A DNA stretch of 8,326 bases from Oscillospiraceae bacterium (GTDB lineage: Bacteria; Bacillota; Clostridia; Oscillospirales; Ruminococcaceae), in NCBI GenBank assembly GCA_028694405.1, contig JAQUTM010000097.1, positions 1 through 8,326 on the forward strand. Direction: 5' to 3'. The position numbers were made by a program, and so were the translations under genes. Below are positions 1-7,639 of the stretch, in pieces (the first letter of the stretch is position 1; each line of letters starts with the position of its first letter). The notes under the pieces are model-generated. The model saw only the letters and a list, made by a program, of their open reading frames with translations, had not been told where the DNA came from and made no database searches.

Positions 1-128
1 TGAAGAGTCTGAGGATTTATGGCATCATAAAATTGGTCATTGCCTGCGGAGAATCTGATTTATTTTGAGAATTTGGCGCTCTCTTTGGAGAAAGATAAGA
101 AATCTTTTTTCCACGGTGTCCACATAAA
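1..128. other. Left edge without a recognisable gene
   Basis: All six frames were read. On the plus strand the frames close at about 1, 58 and 68, so at most a very short C-terminal tail of an upstream gene could be present, and its residues match nothing I recognise. On the minus strand one frame stays open across most of the stretch but has no start site or family resemblance. A weak local inverted repeat (AAAGAT at 91-96 against ATCTTT at 102-107) is present. The stretch is best treated as intergenic or as the decayed edge of a neighbouring gene. Confidence 0.4.
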
Positions 129-129
129 C

Positions 130-161
130 AAACCCTGTAGAATTAACGTTCTACAGGGTTT
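130..161. terminator. Rho-independent terminator, probably bidirectional
   Basis: A perfect 13-bp stem is formed by AAACCCTGTAGAA (130-142) and TTCTACAGGGTTT (149-161) with a six-base TTAACG loop. On the plus strand it is followed by a long T-rich run (to about 175), so it is a strong terminator for anything arriving from the left. Read from the minus strand the stem is followed by TTTGTTTATG, a weaker but usable U tract. It is the only clear terminator downstream of the minus-strand operon, which would give that transcript a 3' untranslated region of about 200 bases. Confidence 0.85.
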
Positions 162-167
162 TTGTTT

Positions 168-367
168 TTATTTTACCACACGTTTGCTTAATGCCTAAAG
201 CAAAGCCTATATTTAAAATGACGACCAAAATAGACCACCAAAATACAAGAGCGGCAGAAAAAAGTGGAGATGACTACCCTCGGATATCTATACGCTCGAA
301 CAAACGTTCAAAACGCAATAGCCTTCTCCACAAACTTAAGTGTATGCCTAAAAAAGTAAACCAAAAT
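168..367. other. Intergenic stretch after the lyase gene
   Basis: This AT-rich stretch separates the lyase stop codon from the terminator. No gene with a ribosome binding site was found. A 7-bp inverted repeat (TTTGCTT 183-189, AAGCAAA 198-204) lies close to the terminator but has no T run after it on either strand. One minus-strand frame is continuous apart from a single TAG at 274-276 and encodes a hydrophobic segment; it is treated under findings as a possible gene relic. Otherwise nothing is seen. Confidence 0.4.
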
Positions 368-2155
368 TTAATTAAAAATAAAATTTGCAGTGTAATGATG
401 CACATCTTGTTTTAAGGTAAGATGCAGCTGCCATGCGTGACGCAGAGTTTGGGTATTATCGGTAAAGTCATGGGTTACTACAGACGCGGTAAATTGTTGT
501 GCGTCATAGTGCAGGTGTACTTTTTCGCCGTTACGACAAAAAACGGCTACGCCGGCACAAGCAAGCTCTATTTCTTCCGCTCCGCAAAATACCTCGGTAA
601 CGCTGCCGGCCTGTGCAAAAAGTATGTCGTCATATAAACAAATGCGGTTTTTTTCGATGTCTACTTCAAATTTGCGTGTAAATGCAAGAGCTGTATTTTG
701 GGGATAGCAAGATGTGGCATCAAGCAAAAATACATTTGGGTTTTGGTCTAAGTTTGTGGCGAGTACTTTTGTATGGTAACAACCGCCTGCCTGTTGAAAC
801 TGACCGTTAAGAATGGGAACATTGTGTGAGACAGAACCGGTTACAAAAATTTCGTAGCGCTTTTCGCTAAAATAAGCGGCATCGTACAAACCTGAGCCAT
901 AATCGCAAAAAACGGCTTGACCGTTTTTGTGTAAGATAAAGGAACCACAGTCGTTATGGTTATGACTTTCGCCATTGTGTCCCGCTTTTGCGGCAAGAGA
1001 AAGCGAGCCGGTACGGGCCAAAAACCACTCTGCCTGCGGCAAGTAAACAGGCTGGGGGGTAACAGGCGGTAAGGCAGCAATGTCTGCGCTTACCCATAAA
1101 AAGTCTCGCAGAGCAAGGCAAAAACGATAGCAATGGTCTTGCAAAACGTTGGCGGCTAATGAGGCCGGGGGACAGGGAGCGCCAAGAGCGCCTTGTAAAA
1201 AGTGGGATAACCCGCAGCGGTAGTTGCTGTGTTCGCTGCCGTCCGCAAAGCTGAGGGTGTTGTCTTGAGAAAAATAAAAGTATTGTTGGCTTGCAGCAAT
1301 AGCCTGCACTTTTGGCAGCGCAAAGTAGTTAAAACCGTTTTGCGTGCGGCTTGCAAGCATTTGTGCAAAGCAGGTAAAAAAGCCAAAGCCATAGCTCCAA
1401 TAGTCTACACCCTCGGTGCATACGCCGTCGGCTCCAAAAGAGTTTAAGTAAACTTGACAGCTGGCCATGCAGCGTTTTAAATAAACGGCTAAAAGCGCAG
1501 GCTCCTCAATACAGTAAAGACCAACCATGCCCAGCGCACCGCCGCACACACCGCTCCAGTTGTTTGTCATTTGCTCAAAACGATAGGTGACAGCCGTATT
1601 TAAAAAAGGTGCGATACAGCGTTTATGTATTTGAGCCTTTGCCTGTTGAACCACAGTTTTCGGTAAAAGATTGCCGGCAATGTGTAAGGCCTCCGCAAGG
1701 CCGCAGCCGGTTTCACATGCAAATAAATCCAGTTGGGTTTCATAGGCTTCAAAGGGCAGGTCTGCTCCTTGTGCGTCTAAAAAGTGAGCAGGCAGACACC
1801 AAAAGGGTTCGCTGCATATGGACCAGATGATTTCCGTTAAAGCGTCTATGTAACAGGCTTGGGTGGGATACAGCCAGCTTAACAAAGCAAATGTAAGCAG
1901 ACGACCGCGGCGGTTAAAATAAAGGTTTTCATAATTTTTACGTTCTCCCGTTTGCCAAAATTGTGTAAATAGGCTGTAAGAGAGTACAGGCGTTTCGCTT
2001 TGTAAATATTCGGCACCTTTTTGTTTTAAAAGCTCTGCCTGTTGGCGCACATAGCTAGGCGCAGAGGACAGTGCAAATTTTTGCAAATCGGGTTGTAAAG
2101 GGGCAGTGTGCGGCAGACGCAGCGCTGCTTCCAGCTGTGATAAATCAGGTATCAT
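368..2155 (-). CDS. Heparinase II/III-like polysaccharide lyase, cytoplasmic
   Basis: Predicted 595-residue lyase that would cleave uronic-acid-containing polysaccharide by beta-elimination. The N-terminal half (to about 350) is alpha-helical and resembles the toroid domain of heparinase-type lyases; the rest is the beta-sandwich heparinase II/III-like domain. Family signatures are visible: NNWSGVCGG at 198-206, EGVDYWSYGFGFF at 248-260, SHNHNDCGSF at 397-406, CDYG at 417-420 and SVSHNVPILNG at 441-451. By analogy with characterised heparinases, N199, Y252 or Y255, and H398 are catalytic candidates, and H400, D418 and H444 could bind a structural metal. There is no signal peptide and there are 24 cysteines, which argues for a cytoplasmic enzyme working on imported oligosaccharides. 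The start at 2155 is chosen over 2182 because AAAGGAG lies 7-8 bases upstream; it overlaps the sulfatase end by 11 bases. The polysaccharide lyase family number and substrate cannot be assigned by eye; the sulfatase next door suggests a sulfated glycosaminoglycan-like substrate. Confidence 0.88.
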   Translation of the reverse strand: MIPDLSQLEAALRLPHTAPLQPDLQKFALSSAPSYVRQQAELLKQKGAEYLQSETPVLSYSLFTQFWQTGERKNYENLYFNRRGRLLTFALLSWLYPTQACYIDALTEIIWSICSEPFWCLPAHFLDAQGADLPFEAYETQLDLFACETGCGLAEALHIAGNLLPKTVVQQAKAQIHKRCIAPFLNTAVTYRFEQMTNNWSGVCGGALGMVGLYCIEEPALLAVYLKRCMASCQVYLNSFGADGVCTEGVDYWSYGFGFFTCFAQMLASRTQNGFNYFALPKVQAIAASQQYFYFSQDNTLSFADGSEHSNYRCGLSHFLQGALGAPCPPASLAANVLQDHCYRFCLALRDFLWVSADIAALPPVTPQPVYLPQAEWFLARTGSLSLAAKAGHNGESHNHNDCGSFILHKNGQAVFCDYGSGLYDAAYFSEKRYEIFVTGSVSHNVPILNGQFQQAGGCYHTKVLATNLDQNPNVFLLDATSCYPQNTALAFTRKFEVDIEKNRICLYDDILFAQAGSVTEVFCGAEEIELACAGVAVFCRNGEKVHLHYDAQQFTASVVTHDFTDNTQTLRHAWQLHLTLKQDVHHYTANFIFN

Positions 2156-3476
2156 GTTGGTTCTCCTTTCGCGTAAACCCAAAGTGACGTATCCGCTGCC
2201 TAAATCGGTTTACAGCCGCCGCGTATTGGGGTAAATGAATCAGATTCGCATTTTCGGTGTTGTCGGCAGATAAATCAAACAAAACTTCCGTGTTGTCTGT
2301 GGCGTAGTATTGATATTTAAGCATATCACGCTTAATCATAATGTTGGTGCCGTCAAATATAGATACGCTCTCGTTATCCCAGCTTTCTGCGTTGCCCTGT
2401 ACCAATGGGGTGAGGTCACGGCTGTCTAGGTCTTTAGGTAGAGGTATTTGCGCCTGCGCGCAGATAGTTGCGTACAAATCACACAAGTTTACATTGCTTG
2501 TCACGCCGCTGCCTTCCGTTTGACCGGGCAGATGGATAAACAGGGGGACGCGGGCACTGGCTTCGAAAAACTTTTGTTTTTCCCAAACACCGTGTTGTCC
2601 AAGCATTTCGCCATGGTCGCTGGTAAATAGGATGACCCAGTCGGCTAAATTTTGGCCTGCGCGGGTCAAAGCAGAAACCAAGCGTCCAACATAGCTGTCC
2701 ATGGTTTCTATCATAGCGTAATAGGCCGCAGTGGCACGCACCATAGCTTGGTGTGGAACGTCTACAGCATACATAGATAAAAAAGAATGGTCAAAAAGCG
2801 GTTCGTTTTCGTAAGGGGTAACTTTATCCATATAATACTGTAACAGCGCGGGGTCGGCTACATAGGGGTAGTGGGGCTGGTTAAAGCTGGCGGTTAGCAG
2901 CAAAGGCACATCGGGCGTATTGCGGCCGTAGAAGGGGTCACAAAAATATTGCTCGATAAAAAATTCAGCACCCGCAATAGCCATTTCATCTTGGCGTATA
3001 TGAAAGGTTTTTACTGTATCGGTGGCACGCAAAACCTCCTGGGTTTGGCTCCATTTAGCCGAAAAAGCATCACGCGGCTGTTTTAACCCGGGGATAAAAG
3101 GCTGTGCTACTTCGCACTCCATACCAATGCGTTTTGTGTAGCCTTGCATTTGATCGGGGCCCACATGGTGCAGCTTTCCACAGGCGACGGTTTCGTATCC
3201 GTACTGAGAAAGCAAGCGGGGAAAAGTAAGGTATCCCGCGGGTAAATCATCGTACCATTGCAAACATTTGCAAGTGGTGGGCAGTTGGCCTGCCGCAATG
3301 CACTGTCTGGCAGGAATACAAATAGGTGCAGGGGTGTAGGCGGATTGAAACACCGCAGAAGTTGCCGCCAGTGCGTCTAAGTTGGGGGTGCGTACAATGG
3401 GGTTCCCTCCAAAGCCTGTGGTGTCGGCACGCAGCTCGTCTGCCATAATTAGTAAAATATTTGGTTTTTTATTCAT
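2145..3476 (-). CDS. Family S1 sulfatase (formylglycine-type, Cys class), cytoplasmic
   Basis: Predicted 443-residue sulfatase of the alkaline-phosphatase fold that hydrolyses sulfate esters, probably from sugars. The activation motif C-x-P-x-R is present as CIPAR at 53-57, so Cys53 should be converted to formylglycine; in an anaerobe this requires a radical-SAM maturase, which is not encoded here. Metal-site residues are visible near the N-terminus (MADELRAD, D13/E14) and in TSDHGE (D287, H288); K101, H103, H202 and K300 fit the usual sulfate-binding and active-site positions. The protein starts directly with the core strand NILLIMAD, so there is no signal peptide and it should act in the cytoplasm. 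Length is at the short end for family S1 but the domain looks complete. The start overlaps the DUF1961 stop in an ATGA junction, with GGAG eight bases upstream. It probably removes sulfate from oligosaccharides before or after the lyase acts; regiospecificity is unknown. Confidence 0.92.
   Translation of the reverse strand: MNKKPNILLIMADELRADTTGFGGNPIVRTPNLDALAATSAVFQSAYTPAPICIPARQCIAAGQLPTTCKCLQWYDDLPAGYLTFPRLLSQYGYETVACGKLHHVGPDQMQGYTKRIGMECEVAQPFIPGLKQPRDAFSAKWSQTQEVLRATDTVKTFHIRQDEMAIAGAEFFIEQYFCDPFYGRNTPDVPLLLTASFNQPHYPYVADPALLQYYMDKVTPYENEPLFDHSFLSMYAVDVPHQAMVRATAAYYAMIETMDSYVGRLVSALTRAGQNLADWVILFTSDHGEMLGQHGVWEKQKFFEASARVPLFIHLPGQTEGSGVTSNVNLCDLYATICAQAQIPLPKDLDSRDLTPLVQGNAESWDNESVSIFDGTNIMIKRDMLKYQYYATDNTEVLFDLSADNTENANLIHLPQYAAAVNRFRQRIRHFGFTRKENQHDT
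2163..2168 (-). promoter_or_regulatory. Ribosome binding site that fixes the lyase start
   Basis: The minus strand reads AAGGAG followed by seven bases and ATG at 2155. The in-frame ATG at 2182 lies upstream of this site and has no comparable site of its own. The site is embedded in the 3' end of the sulfatase gene, as expected for translational coupling. Confidence 0.8.
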
Positions 3477-4156
3477 GACTCATTCTCCAAAAGCTGATAA
3501 ACTTGTAAGTTTTTATATTCGGCACAAAAAGGTGCCAGTTGGCGAAAGCCGATATGTCCGCCGCCCAAAACAGCACCATAGGTTTCGTCGTCTACATAGT
3601 GTAAAACTTCCAGCCCGTTAATTGTAAACGTAATGTCAGCGCCAAATTGGGTAATGCACATATCGTAAAATTGTGTGGCGCTTGCGGCTTCGGGGATAGG
3701 GTCGGCTCCTTGGCTTACTAAGTGTAAGCCGTAGCTTTTGCGCAGGTTGCAGGTGTGAAAAATGCGCTCGTCCGGCTCTTTGCGCCTAAAGTAAGACAAA
3801 TGATAAGCGTTGATGTCGCTGTGATGATATTGCTGATACTCTCCGGTGCGAGGCATAAGGCCGGGGGCAAAAATACTCTCTCCGTTTTTTGCCTTAGCCG
3901 CCCAAAACATCATGGCAAGGCCCGGCTCTTGAACGGGCTTAAACTGCCAGCAAATTTTAATGTTATGCGGAAAAACGCGGTTACACCACAGCACATAGTT
4001 CGCTTTTTGCTCCTCTTTTGGGCTGCGTACGCTTTCTATGCGCAGACACTTGTTTACAAAGCTGGTTTTCAAGCTACCTTCTTCTATAAAGTCTGCAATA
4101 TCCTCCGGCTGACACAAAGGGTTTGTGTATATCAGTGCTTGCGTATACTTTTGCAT
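3473..4156 (-). CDS. DUF1961 family protein (YesU-like)
   Basis: A 227-residue protein that I recognise as DUF1961, the family of Bacillus subtilis YesU. Members are predicted concanavalin A-like beta-sandwich proteins found in carbohydrate utilisation clusters; to my knowledge no enzymatic activity is firmly established. Conserved family segments are visible: FPHNIKICWQFKPVQEPGL at 62-80, FWAAKAKNGE at 84-93, RTGEYQQYHHSDINAYHLSY at 103-122, FHTCNLRKSYGLHL at 133-146, GADPIP at 150-155, and DDETYGAVLGGGHIGFRQLA at 189-208. These His/Asp/Arg/Tyr-rich blocks are more suggestive of a binding or catalytic cleft than of a purely structural protein. There is no signal peptide. The gene begins two bases after the regulator stop with AAAGGAG ten bases upstream, and its stop overlaps the sulfatase start. 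B. subtilis yesU also lies near a YesMN two-component pair and sugar-degrading enzymes, which matches this context. Family assignment is confident; role is not. Confidence 0.88.
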   Translation of the reverse strand: MQKYTQALIYTNPLCQPEDIADFIEEGSLKTSFVNKCLRIESVRSPKEEQKANYVLWCNRVFPHNIKICWQFKPVQEPGLAMMFWAAKAKNGESIFAPGLMPRTGEYQQYHHSDINAYHLSYFRRKEPDERIFHTCNLRKSYGLHLVSQGADPIPEAASATQFYDMCITQFGADITFTINGLEVLHYVDDETYGAVLGGGHIGFRQLAPFCAEYKNLQVYQLLENES

Positions 4157-4158
4157 GG

Positions 4159-5802
4159 TTAAAATTCTCCTTTCGGTGGCGTCACATCATCTTGTGTTTT
4201 GCGCAGATGAGACTGGTATTCGGTAGGGGTTTTGCCAACAAAGCGTTTGAATATTTTAGAAAAATAATAGGGGTTTTCGTAACCCAGCTTGTAGCATATT
4301 TCGTATATGCGCAAATTATTTTTCTGAATCATCTTGCATGCCTCAATCATTTTTTGCTCGTTGATGTAATCCACCAAGTTTTTTTGGTGCATTTTTTTAA
4401 ACAGGCTGGATAAATAACTGGGTGAAATACAAACATAGTCTGCAATATCGGCAAGCAAAATGCGCTCGTAAATATGTTGGCTTATATATTGTTTTGTCTT
4501 TTCGATAAAGTCATTGCGGGAGAGAGAAAGCTGCAATAAAGCGTTACAGCATAGTGTTTGCAGATGCGCAAGCCAATCGGCGGCTTGGCTGCGTGTACGC
4601 AAGCGGTCAATTTGAGAGTAGGCATTTTCACAATTTTGAAAGTAAGGCGAAAGCTGATTTGCGTTTATCACCTGTTGTAAAACCTCGCAGGCGGTGCCGT
4701 ACAGCTCTCCGCACAGCCAAACGCCGCGGCTTCGCTCATGCGGCACTGTTTTTATCTGGTGAATGGCACGGTTAAAAATGGTTTCGCAGCCTGCAATGTT
4801 TTTGCTGTGCAGTTCATATGCAAGCTTACCCGAAATACCCGTTAAGCCCAGTGGCTGAAAATGTAAAGGGGTACAGCTGCTGGTAAAAAGTAAAGGCTCG
4901 GCATTATCGGTACTGTAAAAATAATCTCGCAAAAAGGTAAGCTGGGTACGGCAAGCCGACAGCTGGTGGTCGCCTTGAAAAGCAGTAGTAGCCAGTACAC
5001 AGGGGGTTGCCTGTGTTATTTTGGCAGAAGCGGCACACAGCTTTTGATAAAAATAAGTCATTTTTTCCTGTAAGGAGTTTACATCTACCTCCCAGCACAG
5101 CAAAACCAAGCTTTCACACATAGCGTCGGGTTCAAACAAAGAGTAAGTTCTAAAGTGGTTTCTTACCAGTTTTTCGCACATTTCCTTTTGCCAAGCAAAC
5201 CGCTCCTGAATATCCGAAAGGGAAAGCTGCGCATAGCCCGGCACAGAGGTATAATCCATTAAAATATAGGCGGCACAATAGGGCTGCTGCAAAAGCTTGG
5301 TGCAGTCGCTGTTTATGCTTTCGGCAGAATCCTTGGTTGCGTGCATAAATAAATCCTGCATTTGTTGGGTAACGCTTTGGTTTTCGTAGCGGTTGCCGCG
5401 CACCTTTTGTGCCAAGTGCAAACGATTGTCACTTTCGGCTTTTGCAAGGCTTAAACATTTTTCCAAGGTCTCGGCTTCCAGTTGGCTTTTTAAAATGTAA
5501 TCTACTGCTTTGTGCCGTAGGGCCGCCTGTGCCAAGTCAAAATCCTGCAAATTTGTCAGCATAATAAATACAATATGGGGATACTCCTTAGAAACCGTGC
5601 AAAGCAAATCAATGCCGTTAAAGGTGGGCATGTTAATGTCGCAGATGACAATTTCCGGCTGCTCGGCACGAATTTTTTCCAGTGCGTCTTGTCCGTTTCG
5701 AGCTGTATTTGCCACGCGGCAGTCGTTTTTTTCCCAGTCCAGCAAAAATTTAATACCCGATAAAATTAAAGGTTCATCATCTACTAAAAGTACGTTATAC
5801 AT
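4159..5802 (-). CDS. YesN-type response regulator, AraC-family DNA-binding domain
   Basis: A 547-residue transcription regulator. Residues 1-120 are a CheY-like receiver: acidic pair D8/D9, phospho-acceptor D55 in CDINMP, T83 and K105. Residues around 130-425 form a variable linker with no motif I recognise. The C-terminus (about 432-535) is an AraC/XylS domain with two helix-turn-helix units, around 448-470 (LLADIADYVCISPSYLSSLF) and 497-530 (ICYKLGYENPYYFSKIFKRF, with the family hallmark GKTPTEY at 523-529). The proline that usually follows the receiver lysine is replaced by Ser (LKSQL). It overlaps the upstream kinase gene by eight bases and is certainly its partner. Such regulators usually activate a neighbouring sugar ABC transporter operon, here the divergent solute-binding protein gene, and possibly their own operon. 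AAAGGAG lies ten bases before the ATG. Confidence 0.94.
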   Translation of the reverse strand: MYNVLLVDDEPLILSGIKFLLDWEKNDCRVANTARNGQDALEKIRAEQPEIVICDINMPTFNGIDLLCTVSKEYPHIVFIMLTNLQDFDLAQAALRHKAVDYILKSQLEAETLEKCLSLAKAESDNRLHLAQKVRGNRYENQSVTQQMQDLFMHATKDSAESINSDCTKLLQQPYCAAYILMDYTSVPGYAQLSLSDIQERFAWQKEMCEKLVRNHFRTYSLFEPDAMCESLVLLCWEVDVNSLQEKMTYFYQKLCAASAKITQATPCVLATTAFQGDHQLSACRTQLTFLRDYFYSTDNAEPLLFTSSCTPLHFQPLGLTGISGKLAYELHSKNIAGCETIFNRAIHQIKTVPHERSRGVWLCGELYGTACEVLQQVINANQLSPYFQNCENAYSQIDRLRTRSQAADWLAHLQTLCCNALLQLSLSRNDFIEKTKQYISQHIYERILLADIADYVCISPSYLSSLFKKMHQKNLVDYINEQKMIEACKMIQKNNLRIYEICYKLGYENPYYFSKIFKRFVGKTPTEYQSHLRKTQDDVTPPKGEF

Positions 5803-7543
5803 CTGTATCTTTCTCCTTTGGAATTTTTACCGTTACGGTAGTGCCTTCGCCTTGTATGCTTTTAAAGGTAAGGCCGCACTGTGCACCGTAGGTTAATTTT
5901 AGGCGTTGGTCTACATTGCGCACACCAATTCCGTTTAGGGAACCCCTGTTTTTTGCTTTTTTGGTGTTAGAAAGCAGCTCCTGTAATGTGGCTTCGTCCA
6001 TGCCTACGCCGTTATCCTCTATACTGATATATAAGAAGTTTTCGTCTGTATAGCCGTTTAGGGTAATAGTGCCGCAGTTGCCTGTAGGCTCAATGCCATG
6101 GAAAATAGCGTTTTCAATTAAAGGCTGGAGCGTAAATTTTATAATCTTGTAAGACAGCAGCTTCTCATCAATGTGGTTGATAACCTCAAACATTTCCATA
6201 TACCGTATTTCCTGTATGGCGGTATAGTCGTGCAACAAAGATAATTCTTCGCCGAGTGTGATATGGTCTTGGGTGCCTTTGGCTAAGTTTTTTAGCAGAT
6301 TAGATAAGCTTTGTGTTATTTGAGAAATACCCGGGCTTTTTTGAATTACCGCCATCCAGTGGATAGAATCCAGCGTGTTGTATAAAAAGTGTGGGTTAAC
6401 CTGAGATTGCAAAAGTGCAATTTCAATATTTTTTTGCTGTTCGTTTCGCTCTTGGTTTTCTTCCAAAAGAGATTTGATTGACAGCGTCATTTCATTTATT
6501 ACTTTGCCTATGGCACCTATTTCGTCCTCGCTTTTTTCAATTTCGGGGTCAAACGAAAAGTCATTGCCCGAAATACGTTCAATGCGCTCAATAAGCTTGC
6601 GTATGGGCCGCGTAATGTAATTGGACAAAATAGTAAGAATACAAATAGAGACAAGCAGCATGCTAACGCTTACCACAACAAGAGTATATACCATGTTTTT
6701 GTTGTCTACCGACATAGTGGTTACATCGGGACAGCTGTATATGGTTAACCCGGTAGTTGTAAGCGGCTCGGTCATAACCTTGCGATGAATACCGCCGTCC
6801 GAAAAAGTGGAGTGTTCTTGAATACGGTTCATATCCACGTTTTGCAGCGCGGCGCTGCTCCAGTAGGGCTTTAGTATCTTTTTTTGGTTTTGGGTAGCTA
6901 CAAATATGGGGTTTAAGGTAGAGTAGGGGTTTAAAATGTCGGTGATAATATCCGGGCTAAGCTCAATATATAAGTAGCTTTCTATCTGATTGTTGATATT
7001 GCTCACAATGGGAAAAAGGCCCGCTAAGCAATCTTCTTTATAAGGCGTAATAGAGGGGACCAATGTGGAAAAAGGAGCAGAGGCCAGTGAGCGCTGTTTG
7101 TAAAAATCACTGTCCAGCAAAATGCTTAAATCGTATACCGTACCGGAATTTTTTGCCGATGCCTGTACCGAAACATGGTGCTCGTTAAAGATAATCAGCT
7201 TATTTATGTATTTGCCTTGGCTGAAAGAAAACAGATAGTCGTTTAACTGCGACTGCACGCGCAGAGCTTCTCGTTTTTGGGTAAGAGAGGTAAGCTCGGT
7301 ATTGCGCATCAGACGAGATACGTCTGTACTGCTGGTGCACAAAATAGCCAAATCGCTTATTTCGGAAAACTGTGTGTCCAGCTGCATGCGTATGGTTTCC
7401 AGATACATATGGTCAATGGCGTCGGCTTTGGTTTCCACTATGTTATTTATATAAGAGTATAAATACAGGTTACTAAACAGCCCCACAGCCGCCAGACAAA
7501 GCAGAGTATATAGTATAATTTTAAAACGTACACTTTTTCGCAT
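5795..7543 (-). CDS. YesM-type sensor histidine kinase
   Basis: A 582-residue membrane sensor kinase. A first transmembrane helix lies at about 9-31, followed by an extracellular sensor region (about 32-283) with no recognisable binding motif, a second transmembrane helix at about 284-307, and a HAMP linker at about 308-360 (YITRPIRKLIERIERI). The His_kinase domain typical of the LytS/YesM group carries the phosphorylated His in QVNPHFLYNTLDSI (H385). The ATPase domain shows the N box LIENAIFHG (N478), DNGVGM (510-515), NGIGVRNVDQRL (537-548) and GEGTTVTV (565-572), so it appears catalytically complete. It is the first gene of the operon, with AGGAGG four bases before the ATG and a good promoter candidate just upstream. 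The extracellular domain probably detects, directly or via the sugar-binding lipoprotein encoded divergently, the same glycan the operon degrades; the signal itself is inferred. Confidence 0.95.
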   Translation of the reverse strand: MRKSVRFKIILYTLLCLAAVGLFSNLYLYSYINNIVETKADAIDHMYLETIRMQLDTQFSEISDLAILCTSSTDVSRLMRNTELTSLTQKREALRVQSQLNDYLFSFSQGKYINKLIIFNEHHVSVQASAKNSGTVYDLSILLDSDFYKQRSLASAPFSTLVPSITPYKEDCLAGLFPIVSNINNQIESYLYIELSPDIITDILNPYSTLNPIFVATQNQKKILKPYWSSAALQNVDMNRIQEHSTFSDGGIHRKVMTEPLTTTGLTIYSCPDVTTMSVDNKNMVYTLVVVSVSMLLVSICILTILSNYITRPIRKLIERIERISGNDFSFDPEIEKSEDEIGAIGKVINEMTLSIKSLLEENQERNEQQKNIEIALLQSQVNPHFLYNTLDSIHWMAVIQKSPGISQITQSLSNLLKNLAKGTQDHITLGEELSLLHDYTAIQEIRYMEMFEVINHIDEKLLSYKIIKFTLQPLIENAIFHGIEPTGNCGTITLNGYTDENFLYISIEDNGVGMDEATLQELLSNTKKAKNRGSLNGIGVRNVDQRLKLTYGAQCGLTFKSIQGEGTTVTVKIPKEKDTDV

Positions 7544-7574
7544 AACTCCTCCTAAAGCAAATTCTTATACAATG

Positions 7575-7603
7575 ATTATATACTTTGCCATAAAGATGCG
7601 CAA
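7575..7603 (-). promoter_or_regulatory. Promoter candidate for the kinase-lyase operon
   Basis: On the minus strand a perfect TATAAT -10 (7580 down to 7575) is preceded after a 17-base spacer by TTGCGC (7603 down to 7598) as a weak -35 (TTG matches, 3 of 6). A start near 7568 would give a leader of about 25 bases with the AGGAGG site of the kinase gene. The weak -35 fits activation by a regulator. Confidence 0.6.
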
Positions 7604-7639
7604 TTACTTTACAAAATTGTGCAAAATAGCATTATATCT

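Noticed and set aside
183..204. 7-bp inverted repeat TTTGCTT/AAGCAAA as a second terminator
   Set aside because: No T run follows on either strand, and a much stronger terminator lies at 130-161.
191..415. Plus-strand reading frame of 74 codons left of the lyase gene
   Set aside because: It has no ribosome binding site, a low-complexity Lys/Asn-rich composition typical of AT-rich noncoding DNA, and runs antisense into the lyase 3' end.
2156..2182. Longer lyase start at 2182 adding nine residues
   Set aside because: The extension would consist of codons overlapping the sulfatase end and lacks its own ribosome binding site, whereas the ATG at 2155 has a well-placed AAGGAG.
3755..4162. Plus-strand open frame of 135 codons
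   Set aside because: It lies antisense within the DUF1961 gene, whose conserved family blocks explain the sequence; no ribosome binding site or family resemblance.
5510..5896. Plus-strand open frame of 128 codons
   Set aside because: Antisense to the receiver domain of the response regulator and the end of the kinase gene; a shadow of these strongly supported genes.
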